From positions 124,001 to 188,000 of the forward strand of contig CAVRXV010000011.1 in the NCBI GenBank assembly GCA_963725255.1: a stretch of DNA of 64,000 nucleotides. The letters run 5' to 3'. Every line of letters starts with the position of its first letter. Positions within the stretch are counted from its first letter, which is position 1. The translations under genes were made by a program, and so were the position numbers. The notes under the pieces are model-generated. The model was given only the letters and a program-made list of their open reading frames with translations. It searched no databases and was not told the origin of the DNA. Below, piece after piece: positions 1 to 10,141 of this stretch. The DNA comes from JAIEPX01 sp963725255 (GTDB taxonomy: Bacteria; Pseudomonadota; Gammaproteobacteria; JAIEPX01).

Positions 1-1
1 A

Positions 2-427
2 AGCCCTTCACAAATAAATAGCTCTATAAAACGACTTGTGTTTGCGGGGTTGATGACACCCTACCAACATCCAAATAAATCAGAGCCTATTATTCAAGCC
101 TGCGCTGAGTTTTTCACCCATGCTATGAAGTATATCTTTCCAGCAAAATTAGGTGGTATAGCGCGAGGGATTCCAACAAGTTATTCAGGGCCTAGTTTAA
201 AAAACCAGATTGTTGCGGGTAGAGACCCAGCCCCAGTTTGGCCATACGGAAAAGGGGACGTAAGGGGAGTGACCCTCATGCCTTTGTATTCATCGGTTCC
301 TGAATCAATTACTCAATATCCTGACCCTTTGTTCTATGATATATTAACTTTACTAGATGCTATCCGTTCAGGGCGTGCACGAGAAAAACAACTTGCCATT
401 CAATGCTTGTCTGAAATATTGAAATAA
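2..427 (+). CDS. Conserved hypothetical protein, C-terminal part (5' end outside window)
   Basis: The frame is open from base 2, so the gene very likely starts before the window. The GTG at 38 is only an internal possible start. About 140 residues are visible: a soluble domain with no membrane segment or signal, a central PYGKGDVRG stretch, and a basic helical C-terminus (LLDAIRSGRAREKQLA). I do not recognise the family. It lies 20 bp upstream of a nucleotidyltransferase-fold gene on the same strand with AGGAGG between them, so the two probably form an operon. A two-gene stress or toxin-antitoxin-like pair is possible but is inference only. Confidence 0.6.
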   Translation, partial: SPSQINSSIKRLVFAGLMTPYQHPNKSEPIIQACAEFFTHAMKYIFPAKLGGIARGIPTSYSGPSLKNQIVAGRDPAPVWPYGKGDVRGVTLMPLYSSVPESITQYPDPLFYDILTLLDAIRSGRAREKQLAIQCLSEILK

Positions 428-447
428 AACTGAAATTAGGAGGCCAG

Positions 448-1164
448 ATGAAAAAAAACTCTGCTCAGCACAATCTCGAATCACTCAGCACCGTCGCAGA
501 ACGCCTTGAAGAGTTATGTGATGAGGTAACTTTTGTTGGTGGCAGCATAACTGGTTTACTTATCACTGATAAAGCTGCACCTGATGTGCGTTATACAATG
601 GATGTTGACTGTATTATTAACATTATTACACTCAATGACTATTACGGTTTAGAAAATAAGTTACGGCAAAAAGGCTTTAAGCAATCACTGCTCAATAAAG
701 ATCCAATATGTCGATGGTATTGTAATGAGATAATGCTTGATGTTATGCCAGTTGATCGGAATGTCTTAGGCTTCTCTAATCGATGGTACAAGGAGTCGCT
801 TTCACATGCGGTTAAGGAAACACTAAACAATGTTATTAATATAAGTATTCTTTCTGCACCCTATTTTTTAGCTACAAAATTAGAGGCATTCAACGATCGT
901 GGGAAAAATGACTTTTTGTTAAGCCATGATCTCGAAGATATAATTTCAGTTATCGATGGTAGACCAGAAATCGTCGATGATGTAATATGATCCTCTAACA
1001 ATCTGAGGGAATATCTTTCAAGTCAATTTTCAAATTTAATGAGGGATGATCACTTCCTACAAGCATTGCCTGGACACCTAAATTATTCCAATGAATTTGA
1101 TGAAAGAAAAAAAATAGTTGAAAGTAGGATTAATGAGATTATTTTAGAAAGGGATCATATCTAA
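448..1164 (+). pseudogene. Nucleotidyltransferase-fold protein (AbiEii/MNT-like), interrupted by in-frame TGA at 988-990
   Basis: The first 180 residues carry a nucleotidyltransferase signature: GGS at residues 31-33 followed by MDVD with Asp52 and Asp54, as in AbiEii and MNT-type enzymes. The start ATG at 448 follows AGGAGG. A TGA at 988-990 ends the frame, but the same frame then runs 57 more sense codons to TAA at 1162-1164. That stretch (REYLSSQF, QALPGHL, ERKKIVESRINEII) reads like a normal helical C-terminus. The gene is therefore broken by one nonsense change (CGA to TGA is the simplest) or the base is a sequencing error. The substrate is unknown. The pairing with the upstream gene suggests a stress or TA-type role, as inference. 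Confidence 0.65.
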
Positions 1165-1273
1165 GTTTTATGAGTTCTCAGCTATAAAAATGTGCTTTTC
1201 TAGAAGACATCATTCTTAGATCACACCCATCAGAGATATTATTACGGCGCTCATTATTAAATATGGTCTTTCC

Positions 1274-2059
1274 TCAATTATGAACTTCAATCTCGCCGTG
1301 CAAATAGAGCACAGACTGACCTGAAAGTAAAACGCGATCGCCTTTTACCTCGCAATAAATTTTCCCAAGGCGCGCAGACAATTGCTCAGCATATAATTTA
1401 GTTTTATTGAGTTTCGAGGCCCAATAGGGAGCAAGCATACAATGGGCAGAACCGGTAACAGGATCTTCATTAACACCTACCTGCGGCCCAAACCATCGTG
1501 AGACAAAATCAGCTTTTTCACCTTGTGCAGTAATAACTAAACCACGCGCATCCAGTTTTTCAATGAGTTGGAAGTTTGGAACACATCGACGTATCTGCGC
1601 TTCAGTATCTACTACCACCATATAATCAGCGCCCTTCCATATTTCCTGAGGGTGTATCCCTAACGCCTGAGTTATGATTTCATTAGCTAGGCATGGTGTT
1701 GCAGGTACTACAGGAAAATCCAGAGTTAAATAATCACTTTCCCTTGAAACAATTAAATCACCACTTTTGCTTTTAAAACGTATTGTATTAAGAGATGTGT
1801 TGAGAAAATTAAAAATGACATGGGCTGCTGCTAGTGTAGCATGTCCACATAGATCAACCTCAACTTTTGGAGTAAACCAGCGTATTTCGTAGTGATCTGT
1901 ATGAGCCACAAAAAAAACAGTTTCAGATAAATTATTTTCAGTTGCAATTTTCTGCATTAACTCATCACTGAGCCATTTTTCCAAGGGACAAACCGCCGCT
2001 GGATTCCCACCGAATAATGTATCTGTGAATGCATCAACCTGAAAAAGACTTAAAGTCAT
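1274..2059 (-). CDS. PhzF family isomerase-like protein
   Basis: This 261-aa protein has the PhzF/diaminopimelate-epimerase-like fold signature. The N-terminus contains DAFTDTLFGGNPAAV and the family's catalytic glutamate is Glu46 in NNLSET. A DLCGHATLAAAH motif follows near residue 70, and the C-terminal half has GVNEDPVTGSAHC. The length is typical. Family members isomerise small metabolites (PhzF acts in phenazine synthesis), but no phenazine genes are present, so the substrate is unknown. It is probably cytoplasmic and monocistronic. It reads towards the unrelated plus-strand genes on its left. Confidence 0.9.
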   Translation of the reverse strand: MTLSLFQVDAFTDTLFGGNPAAVCPLEKWLSDELMQKIATENNLSETVFFVAHTDHYEIRWFTPKVEVDLCGHATLAAAHVIFNFLNTSLNTIRFKSKSGDLIVSRESDYLTLDFPVVPATPCLANEIITQALGIHPQEIWKGADYMVVVDTEAQIRRCVPNFQLIEKLDARGLVITAQGEKADFVSRWFGPQVGVNEDPVTGSAHCMLAPYWASKLNKTKLYAEQLSARLGKIYCEVKGDRVLLSGQSVLYLHGEIEVHN

Positions 2060-2244
2060 CTTTCAATACCATCCTTCAAAAGGGTCCCAAACTATATGAA
2101 AAAGCATGTGCACCAGCATGGCTGAGCATAACTCACAATGCCAAAATAGCCAACCAAAGAGGAAAGGGGTAAGCTCAATCTGACTCCTTTTCTTTTTTCA
2201 ATCCTCGTGTTTTAAATAAACTCAGTATCTGTATACACAGATCA

Positions 2245-2275
2245 GCGTCGCGTCTTGAGTTGTGATAGGTTTTGC
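2245..2275 (+). repeat. Dispersed ~30-bp repeat, copy 1
   Basis: This is a copy of the repeat with core GCGTCGCGTCTTGAGTTGT followed by GATAGGTTTTGC. Four other copies in the window lie at 22309, 27065, 31653 and 35450. This one sits in the 268-bp gap between phzF-like and sodC, where I see nothing else. Confidence 0.75.
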
Positions 2276-2327
2276 TTATGTGGATCTTTTATTTAGCAAT
2301 TTCACCTTGATAACTACTAGAGTTACA

Positions 2328-2855
2328 CTACTTCGACGCTGATTGAGTAATAACACCACACACCATTCTGCCACCACCGCCACCCAATTTTGCAGGCTCA
2401 TCAGAATAATTATCTCCGCCTTCATGAATCATAAGAGATCGGTGTCTGATATCTTCAATATGTTTAATTCGTGGGGCAAGAACTGGCGTGGTCGCTTCAC
2501 CCTTGGCATCTACTATTAAAACCGGCAGATCACCTAAATGACCATTATCATTATAGGGCCCAAGATGCTTACCCGTTTTATTCGGATCGAAATGCCCACC
2601 AGCCGCCATCCCATTATTTTGGCAACTATCAAATTCATGAATGTGAAATCCGTGTAGCCCGGGAGTCAATCCTTTTAAATGGGGTGTAAATAATAACCCA
2701 TATTTAGTCGGAGAAATTTCTACAAATCCTACTGACTTACCCACTCCTTTTTCCACAGTAAAACTCATGGGTACAGATATTTTACGGTCTGCATATGAAA
2801 CAATTGCTATCATCAAAGAAGCACTAAAAACAATCCATTGAGTACATTTCATCAC
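2328..2855 (-). CDS. sodC: Periplasmic Cu/Zn superoxide dismutase
   Basis: SodC converts superoxide to peroxide and oxygen in the periplasm. The 175-aa protein begins with a cleavable signal (about residues 1-22, ending VSYA). It has the copper and zinc ligands in GFHIHEF, GGHFDP, GKHLGP, NGHLGDLP and MIHEGGDNYSD, and the disulfide cysteines in DSCQ and RMVCGV. The glycine run GGGGGR near the C-terminus is a family hallmark. In intracellular bacteria SodC commonly protects against the phagocyte oxidative burst. It lies 12 bp downstream of the MFS gene on the same strand and may be expressed with it. Confidence 0.96.
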   Translation of the reverse strand: MMKCTQWIVFSASLMIAIVSYADRKISVPMSFTVEKGVGKSVGFVEISPTKYGLLFTPHLKGLTPGLHGFHIHEFDSCQNNGMAAGGHFDPNKTGKHLGPYNDNGHLGDLPVLIVDAKGEATTPVLAPRIKHIEDIRHRSLMIHEGGDNYSDEPAKLGGGGGRMVCGVITQSASK

Positions 2856-2867
2856 TAAAATCTCCTA

Positions 2868-4229
2868 TTAAATTTGAACAGAAAGCATAGGCTTTATTCG
2901 CATTAATTTAATCATCAAACCGGCACCAATCAATGAGAAAATTGTTGTCAAATAAAAAGCCATCGAAACACTATATGACAAAATTATTAATGTAGTAATC
3001 ACAACACCAAGAGCATTACCGATTAATGCACACATAACAAAAACACTGGATGCAATTCCAATATCGTCTTGTTTAACAGTACTCATCATACCTGTGTTCA
3101 AAGCTGAAAAAGCAAATCCCATCCCTGCACCTAACAACAATAGCATACTCATTAATTCACGTGTCATTGGCATTTCAGGTAAAAGTAAAAAATTGTAACA
3201 ACCCATTACTAATAATACGAAGCCCAAAAATGCCGAACGATTAACGCCGACTTTATCAACTATGACCCCGCTGAATGCCGAAATCAGTGCAAAAATACAA
3301 GACAAAGCCATGAATACAATACTGGAATAATAAGCAGAATAATTAAGCGTATTTTGGAAGTATAATCCTAAAGCCACATAGCTTGATGAAAAACAAAATT
3401 GCTCAACTGTAAACGCCAAAGTGATCCCACGATAATGTTTATTTGACAACAATTGCTGAGGGATAGTGGGATTTTTTTCCTTCTTTTCTTTCAAAATAAA
3501 AAATAACAGCAATGCAGCAACACAACCTAATAAAGTCAGAATTTTATAAGAATAAATCGATAGTTTATTCAATTGATTAATAGTTACCATGAAAACCACA
3601 ATCGCTAAACCTAAGATTAAAGCATTGGACTGTAGCAAATTTTTATTCTCGCTTTTTTTAGTCGGCTCTTTTGATGTCGCTAGCAGAATACAAAGCATAG
3701 CGAGTAATGTCAGTGGAACATTAATATAAAAAATCCAACTCCATCCAACTGATTTTAACAGCAAACCACCAAAACTTGGGCCGCTCGCTGCACCCAACCC
3801 CACGCCTAAACTAAAAATACCGATTGCAGTTCCACGATGTTTTTCATTGAAATTTGAAAAAATGAGTGAATATAGAGTCGGTACAAAAATAGCTCCTGAC
3901 ATTCCTTGTAATACTCGCGAAGCTATTAACATCCACGCACTTGTTGATAGTCCTGCAAGAACCGAACTCAGCATAAATAAACAAAGACCCACTACACAAA
4001 CAGACCGTTGGCTAAAGATATCAGACCATTTTCCCGCAGGAATCACAATGGCAGCCCATGCTAAAACATAACCACTTAATATCCATTGAATAACGTCGAG
4101 ATTAGAGTGTAGTTCTTTGGAAATTGTGACTAACGCTAAATTGACGGCAGTATAATCAATGTTAATCAAGAGGCCCATAACACTGATGCCAAATACTAAT
4201 AAGACTTTTTTAAAGACATCACTGCTCAT
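2868..4229 (-). CDS. MFS transporter, DHA2 (EmrB/QacA-like) family
   Basis: This 453-aa integral membrane protein has about 13-14 hydrophobic segments. The DHA2 family motifs are visible: the first helix with LINIDYTAVNLAL, then WILSGYVLAWAA, a loop PAGKWSDIFSQRS (motif A), SRVLQGMSGA, and GPSFGGLL with WSWIFYINVP (motif C region). Such proteins export drugs or toxic compounds using the proton gradient. AGGGAGGC lies a few bases before the ATG. No EmrA-like partner is adjacent. The gene precedes sodC by 12 bp, so it could be co-transcribed with it. The substrate cannot be inferred. Confidence 0.9.
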   Translation of the reverse strand: MSSDVFKKVLLVFGISVMGLLINIDYTAVNLALVTISKELHSNLDVIQWILSGYVLAWAAIVIPAGKWSDIFSQRSVCVVGLCLFMLSSVLAGLSTSAWMLIASRVLQGMSGAIFVPTLYSLIFSNFNEKHRGTAIGIFSLGVGLGAASGPSFGGLLLKSVGWSWIFYINVPLTLLAMLCILLATSKEPTKKSENKNLLQSNALILGLAIVVFMVTINQLNKLSIYSYKILTLLGCVAALLLFFILKEKKEKNPTIPQQLLSNKHYRGITLAFTVEQFCFSSSYVALGLYFQNTLNYSAYYSSIVFMALSCIFALISAFSGVIVDKVGVNRSAFLGFVLLVMGCYNFLLLPEMPMTRELMSMLLLLGAGMGFAFSALNTGMMSTVKQDDIGIASSVFVMCALIGNALGVVITTLIILSYSVSMAFYLTTIFSLIGAGLMIKLMRIKPMLSVQI

Positions 4230-4266
4230 AGAAGCCTCCCTAAGAAATATTAAAACTGCAAACTAA

Positions 4267-5703
4267 TCAAAACGCTGATTTGCACAACTCAAACAACCAC
4301 CCAGGAAACAAACCTAAAACCAAAACGGCCAACCCATTGATACTCAATGCAATCTGCATATCATTTGAAATCATGTATGATTTTTCAGAATCAGGCTCTT
4401 CAAAGTACATCACTTTCACAACTCTAATATAATAATAAGCGCCGACGATTGCAAATAATAATGCCAAAACGGCTAACCACACTAAATCGACTTGAATTAA
4501 TGCTTTTAACACGCCTACTTTGGCCCAGAATCCTACTAGAGGAGGAACACCTGCCATCGAAAACATCATGATTAACATGATAAAGGCTAACCAAGGATTA
4601 CGACTGTTTAATCCTTTAAAATCAGCGATATTTTCCACTTCATATCCCGCTCTACTCATTAACACCAATAATCCGAATGAACCTAATGTCATTAATGAAT
4701 AGGTGATTATATAAAAAGTAGAAGCAGCATAACCCTGATTATTGGCTGCGATCACACCCAATATCATGTATCCCATATGGGCGATGGACGAATACGCCAG
4801 CATTCGTTTGATATTCGCTTGAACAATTGCCGCGAAATTACCCAACGCCATAGAAAGCACTGCGATGGCAATTAAATCTTGTTGCCACTGAATATGCAGA
4901 GAGGGCATTGCATCCACTAATAATCGTATCACCATACCTAATGCAGCAATTTTTGGTGCACTTGCTATAAAAAGTGTGACTGCATTTGGCGCGCCTTCAT
5001 ACACATCAGGTAGCCACATATGAAAAGGCACTGCGCCCAACTTAAATGCGATTCCTACCATCACAAAGGCCAATCCAAATATTAAAATGAGTTGTTGTTC
5101 TGGCGGTGTGTTAGCAATAGCAGATGCAACTAGAGAAAATTCTAAATTATTCGTGGCACCATAAATCATGGAAATACCATACAAAAGCATACCGCTCGCC
5201 ATAGCGCCAATAATAAAATACTTCATCGATGCTTCTGCAGCTATGCCCGATTCACGCTTCATTGCCACCATCGCATAAACAGGAAGCGACATTAATTCAA
5301 CGCCTAAATATAAGGTTAAAAAATGGTGTGATGATACTAAAACCATCATCCCTAACATCGCAAATAAACCTAAAATATAATATTCACCCCGCGGCATATC
5401 ATTATCAGCGAGATATACGCGTGAATATAAAAAGCAAAGAAATACTGCGAGCTCTATAAATAACTTCAGAATTACTGCAAATTTATCGAGAATAAACGTG
5501 TTATCAAATGTTAGCATCGTGGGTTCATTGATAAATCCCAACGTAAAAACAGCGGCCATTAAAATCGTTAATTGCACTGCAGCATAGGTAATGATAGGAC
5601 GTTTCTGCCCCCAAAATGCTTGAACGAGTAATACCAAAGTACCTAATGAAAAAACAATCATCTCTGGAAATGCAGGAACTAAATTTGGAATGTCATAGGA
5701 CAT
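4267..5703 (-). CDS. nuoN: NADH-quinone oxidoreductase subunit N
   Basis: NuoN is one of the three antiporter-like proton-pumping membrane subunits of complex I. The 478-aa frame is intact, with about 14 membrane helices. The family core is present: LYLGVELMSLPVYAMVA, the lysine-bearing KLGAVPFHMWLPDVYEGAP, and KRMLAYSSIAHMGYM. It is the last gene of the nuo operon and starts 14 bp after nuoM. Unlike most nuo genes here it has no frame break. The gap to the MFS gene is only 37 bp, so transcription may read through. Confidence 0.97.
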   Translation of the reverse strand: MSYDIPNLVPAFPEMIVFSLGTLVLLVQAFWGQKRPIITYAAVQLTILMAAVFTLGFINEPTMLTFDNTFILDKFAVILKLFIELAVFLCFLYSRVYLADNDMPRGEYYILGLFAMLGMMVLVSSHHFLTLYLGVELMSLPVYAMVAMKRESGIAAEASMKYFIIGAMASGMLLYGISMIYGATNNLEFSLVASAIANTPPEQQLILIFGLAFVMVGIAFKLGAVPFHMWLPDVYEGAPNAVTLFIASAPKIAALGMVIRLLVDAMPSLHIQWQQDLIAIAVLSMALGNFAAIVQANIKRMLAYSSIAHMGYMILGVIAANNQGYAASTFYIITYSLMTLGSFGLLVLMSRAGYEVENIADFKGLNSRNPWLAFIMLIMMFSMAGVPPLVGFWAKVGVLKALIQVDLVWLAVLALLFAIVGAYYYIRVVKVMYFEEPDSEKSYMISNDMQIALSINGLAVLVLGLFPGWLFELCKSAF

Positions 5704-5717
5704 ACTTCACACCTTAT

Positions 5718-7235
5718 TTATAACTTACTCTGTAAACTTAATTGCACTAAATGACCGATAGACGAATGCATCACGCGCAATAATGATTCAGGATAAAAAC
5801 CAATGACGAAAATTGCGATCACCAACATCATTAATACACTCCACTCTAACCATGATACATCTTTTAATGTTGCAACTTCATTACTAATCACTTCACCATA
5901 AAAAACACGTTTATACATCCACAATGTATAGCTTGCGCCAATAATTAACGTCAATCCTGCCGCAAAAGCAATCCAGAAATTCGCTTTGAAAGCGTTTAAA
6001 ATCACCATAAATTCACCGACGAAACCACTCGTGCCGGGTAAACCTACATTCGACATTGCAAACACCATAAAAAGTGCAGCAAAAACAGGCATGGTATTAG
6101 CAATACCACCGAACTTAACAATTTCACGAGTATGCAACCGTTCATATAACATACCAAATCCAAGGAAGAGTGCACCAGAACCAAATCCGTGCGAAATCAT
6201 CTGCACCATGGCACCTTCAAGTCCCATATAAGCGTCTTGATGGTTACCTGTAGCTTTCACAATCATATAAATCATAAAGCAGCCCAGTGTCACAAACCCC
6301 ATATGAGCAACCGAAGAGTAGGCAATTAGTCGTTTCATATCCGTTTGTGCTAATGCAATCAGACCAATATAAACAATCGCGATTAACGAAAGTCCAATCA
6401 TCAACCAGTCCAACGCATGCGATGCATCTGGAGTAATTGGCATGCTGAATCGGAAAAATCCGTAACCACCCACTTTCAACATTAAGGCTGCCAAAATAAC
6501 AGATCCACCCGCAGGTGCTTCAGTATGTGCATCAGGCAACCATGTATGCACTGGCCACATGGGCACCTTTACAGCAAACGCCAATAAAAATGCCAGGAAA
6601 ATGAGCACTTGCTGAATCATCGTTAACGGTATGCCGTAAAAACTGGGTATTGAAAAACTATCTGCACGCATACCCAAATACAACATGACAATTAACATCA
6701 ATGCAGAACCTAAAAAGGTATACAAGAAAAATTTTATTGCCGCGTACGAACGATTTTGACTACCCCAAATTCCTATCGCTAAATACATGGGTATCAACAT
6801 TGCTTCCCAAAACACATAAAACAACAGCGCATCAATCGCAACAAACACACCAACAGTCATTGCTTGCAACATTAAAAACGTAGCCAAATACTGAGTCGCT
6901 TTATGTTGAATCGCTTTCCAAGCTGCTAATATGACAATCAAAGAAGTAAAAACGGTTAAAATTACTAGCGGCATCGCGATACCATCCACACCGATATCAT
7001 ATTGAATTCCAAACATCGGAATCCACGATAAGGTTTCGCGAAATTGATACGCATAAGTTGATGTATCGAAATTTGTATACAAAGGAATACACAATAATAA
7101 GCACACAAAAACAGTCGCAATCGCTAAAATACGTCCTAGTTTTTCAAAACCGATTTTTCCTAAAAATAAAACTACCGCTGCCGATAATGTCGGAAGCCAG
7201 ATTTGCAAACTCAGTAAAGGTAAATTCGTTAACAT
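5718..7235 (-). CDS. nuoM: NADH-quinone oxidoreductase subunit M
   Basis: NuoM is an antiporter-like proton-pumping subunit of the complex I membrane arm. The 505-aa frame is intact and of normal length. The conserved FYVFWEAMLIPMYL (proton-channel glutamate), KVPMWPVHTWLPDAHTEAP (channel lysine) and KRLIAYSSVAHMGFV segments are clear. It sits between nuoL (11 bp upstream) and nuoN on the minus strand. No anomalies are seen. Confidence 0.97.
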   Translation of the reverse strand: MLTNLPLLSLQIWLPTLSAAVVLFLGKIGFEKLGRILAIATVFVCLLLCIPLYTNFDTSTYAYQFRETLSWIPMFGIQYDIGVDGIAMPLVILTVFTSLIVILAAWKAIQHKATQYLATFLMLQAMTVGVFVAIDALLFYVFWEAMLIPMYLAIGIWGSQNRSYAAIKFFLYTFLGSALMLIVMLYLGMRADSFSIPSFYGIPLTMIQQVLIFLAFLLAFAVKVPMWPVHTWLPDAHTEAPAGGSVILAALMLKVGGYGFFRFSMPITPDASHALDWLMIGLSLIAIVYIGLIALAQTDMKRLIAYSSVAHMGFVTLGCFMIYMIVKATGNHQDAYMGLEGAMVQMISHGFGSGALFLGFGMLYERLHTREIVKFGGIANTMPVFAALFMVFAMSNVGLPGTSGFVGEFMVILNAFKANFWIAFAAGLTLIIGASYTLWMYKRVFYGEVISNEVATLKDVSWLEWSVLMMLVIAIFVIGFYPESLLRVMHSSIGHLVQLSLQSKL

Positions 7236-7246
7236 TCTTTAATCAC

Positions 7247-9216
7247 CTAACTCAACACAATCCAAAGTAACAAAGCCACAATGCCCAAAATCATGGAAAA
7301 CGCGTAATGATATAAATAACCGGACTGCACTCGCCGAATCAGCGAAGCAACGCGTTGAACTCCACGACCTGATCCATTGACCAACCAACTATCAATAACT
7401 TTTGCGTCAGCAAAGTAGTAGAAGAAATTACTTAATTTTTGAGTACCACGCACAAATACCAACTGATTAAACGCATCAAAACCATAGCGTTTTAAAAGTA
7501 CATAACGCACTGTAGCAAAACGTTCTGCAAATAATTTGGGTAACTCAGGTTTTTTAATATAACAAATCCACGCTGTCGCAAGCCCAGCCATCGTAAACCA
7601 AAACGTTAACCCCAAAAATCCGTGCAGCACCATCGGTAACACACCGTGATAATCTTTCGCCAATTCTGCCAACACATCGAGCTGAGCAGGAACTAACATG
7701 GTTTGACCCATAAGCTTAGGCTCGGTAAATAACATGGGGCCTACAATCATCATACCAAGCAGTACAGATGCAATTGCAAGAATAATTAAAGGCACGGTAA
7801 TGACAGCTTTCGTTTCATGTAAATGTGAACGCGTTTCTTCATCCATGCGTTCAGAAGTATGAAACGCTAAAAAGAACGCGCGAAATGAATACACAGCTGT
7901 AACAAAAGCGCCGGTTAATAAACACAAATATGCAAATAATGCGCCCGACACATGTGATTCATGAACAGCTTCAATAATCGTATCTTTCGAGAAAAATCCT
8001 GAGAAAGGAGGTATTGCTGTAATCGCGAGAGTACCAATTAAAAAAGTAATATACGTGATAGGCATATATTTTCGTAGATTTCCCATCTTGTGCAGATTTT
8101 GTTCATGATGCATCGCAATAATGACTGAACCCGCCCCCAAGAATAATAACGCTTTAAAACAAGCATGAGTCACTAAATGAAAAATGCCAGCATCATAAGC
8201 ACCTGCACCATTCGCAGCCATCATATAACCTAATTGTGACATCGTTGAAAAAGCAATGACGCGTTTAATATCATTTTCAACAACGGCTAATAATCCTAGT
8301 GATAAAGCACCTGTAGCACCGATTATCATCACAACAGACATTGCAGTTGGGCTGAGATTATAGAGCGGAGACATTCGAGCTACCATATAGACACCCGCTG
8401 TCACCATGGTAGCCGCATGGATCAATGCAGAAATAGGTGTAGGACCTTCCATCGATTCTGGTAACCAAATATGTAATGGTAATTGGGCGGATTTACCCAT
8501 AGCACCAACAAACAACAGCAAACAAATAACTGTCAATACAGACCATTCATAACCAGAAACAATTGATATTGTTGAATTCACGAAATTAGGTGCTGCTGCA
8601 AAAACAGTTGCATAATCTAAAGTGCCAAAATAACTTAAAATAACGGCAATCCCTAATAAAAATCCAAAATCCCCCACTCGATTCACAATGAAGGCTTTAA
8701 AACCTCCCAAAGCGGCCGAATCTTTTTTGAACCAAAAACCAATTAAAAGATAAGACACTAATCCAACTCCTTCCCAACCAAAAAACAATAATAGAAAATT
8801 ATTGGCCATTACGAGTGAAAGCATGCCAAAAGTAAATAACGACATATAACTAAAAAATCGTTGTAGCCCGGATCACCTTCCATATAGCCAATACTATAGA
8901 TATGAACTAACAGCGAAACAAAGGTCACAATGTTCATCATTAGAACGCTTAATTGATCAATTAAAAATCCAACTGATAGGGTGTAATTTCCACTGGTGCC
9001 CCAGATATAAATTGTTTCATTTAACGGTTGAACATGATCTATCAATATCGATTTCGCTAAAAATAATGAGCAGAAAAATGAAACTGCAATACCCACAATA
9101 GTCACCAGTTGTGAATTGATCACACCGATTTTTTTACCAAATAAACCTGCAATTAAACATCCGACTAGCGGTGCCAAGATAGCTATCGATGCAAGATTGT
9201 GTAGTGTCGTTATCAC
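7247..9216 (-). CDS. nuoL: NADH-quinone oxidoreductase subunit L (one frameshift as sequenced)
   Basis: NuoL is the distal antiporter-like subunit with the long lateral helix. Residues 1 to about 118 are read from 9216 (MITTLHNLASIA... to YMEGDPGY). The rest is read in another frame from about 8860 down to 7247 (FFSYMSLFTFGMLSL, GWEGVGLVSYLLIG, LPLHIWLPESMEGPTPISALIHAATMV). One base is missing near 8860. Restoring it gives 656 aa, the usual length. Because both halves are fully conserved and join inside a conserved segment, I read this as a sequence error rather than a real break. nuoK ends 3 bp upstream. Confidence 0.93.
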
Positions 9217-9219
9217 AAA

Positions 9220-9525
9220 TTAACCCTTCAATGTATCTAATTCTTCGACATTAATAGTGCCGCGCTTACGATATAATACTACTAAAATTGCCAAACCAAT
9301 GGCTGATTCAGCGGCAGCCACCGTCAAAATAAAAAAGACAAAGATTTGCCCCATCGTCCCACCCAAATACTGAGAAAAGGCGACAAAATTGGTATTAACT
9401 GCGAGCAACATGAGCTCAACACACATCAACAATACAATTAGATTTTTACGATTCAATATGATCCCTGCAAGACTCAGAGAAAACACAATTGCTCCAACAA
9501 TCAAATAATGTGATAGGGTAATCAT
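9220..9525 (-). CDS. nuoK: NADH-quinone oxidoreductase subunit K
   Basis: NuoK is a small three-helix membrane subunit of complex I near the quinone-site channel. The 101-aa frame is intact. It contains the conserved glutamates in LMCVELMLLAVN and AAAESAIGLAI, which contribute to proton transfer. It abuts nuoJ directly and is followed 3 bp later by nuoL. Confidence 0.97.
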   Translation of the reverse strand: MITLSHYLIVGAIVFSLSLAGIILNRKNLIVLLMCVELMLLAVNTNFVAFSQYLGGTMGQIFVFFILTVAAAESAIGLAILVVLYRKRGTINVEELDTLKG

Positions 9526-10132
9526 CTATTTACTCTCTTTTGGATCAACCAAATACATTCGATCTGCTTTAGTAGCAGATAATTGCTTCTTAATAAGCTG
9601 AGATCTCGAGTGCTGCCGACCTCGAAAGGTTAAAGTAATTGCAGCAATTATTGCCGTTAATAATAATATAGAGGCAAGCTCAAACGGATAAAAATATTGT
9701 GTATACAGTATCTCACCAATTTCTTTCACATTACTATAACCTTCTGGATGACGCGACCACTGCTCCAATCGAACCCAATTTAAAATGTTCCGGTGTTATT
9801 ACAATAATCATCACTGACACAAATAAAACCATGACTAAAATACCGAAAGGTAAATAGCGTACAAATCCTTCGCGTGAGGGCACTAAATCCAAATTAAGCA
9901 TCATGACAACAAATAAAAATAATGTCATGACTGCGCCAACATAAACAAAAATCAGCGCAAGGGCTAAAAATTCTGCTTCCATTAACATCCACAATACGCT
10001 GCTCGCAAAAAATGCCAACACTAAAAATAACGCTCCGCTTACAGGATTACGTGAAATAATAACCATCGCTGATGACAACACCAGCAATGATGCAAACGAA
10101 TAAAAAACAAGTACTGGCAAATTAATCATCAC
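9526..10132 (-). CDS. nuoJ: NADH-quinone oxidoreductase subunit J (one frameshift as sequenced)
   Basis: NuoJ is a membrane-arm subunit of complex I. The N-terminal 120 or so residues (FYSFASLLVLSSAMVI, NPVSGALFLVLAFFASS, FVYVGAVMTLFLFVVMML) are read from 10132. After ITPEHFKLGS the frame slips by one extra base near 9760, and the C-terminal part (EQWSRHPEGYSNVKEIG, YFYPFELASILLL) is read in another frame to 9526. Removing one base gives about 201 aa, the normal length. An assembly error is likelier than a true mutation because both parts are well preserved. Confidence 0.92.
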
Positions 10133-10141
10133 TGTTCTCCT

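Noticed and set aside
448..1164. TGA readthrough or selenocysteine recoding
   Set aside because: There is no stem-loop of SECIS type visible, the family does not use selenocysteine, and a point mutation is simpler.
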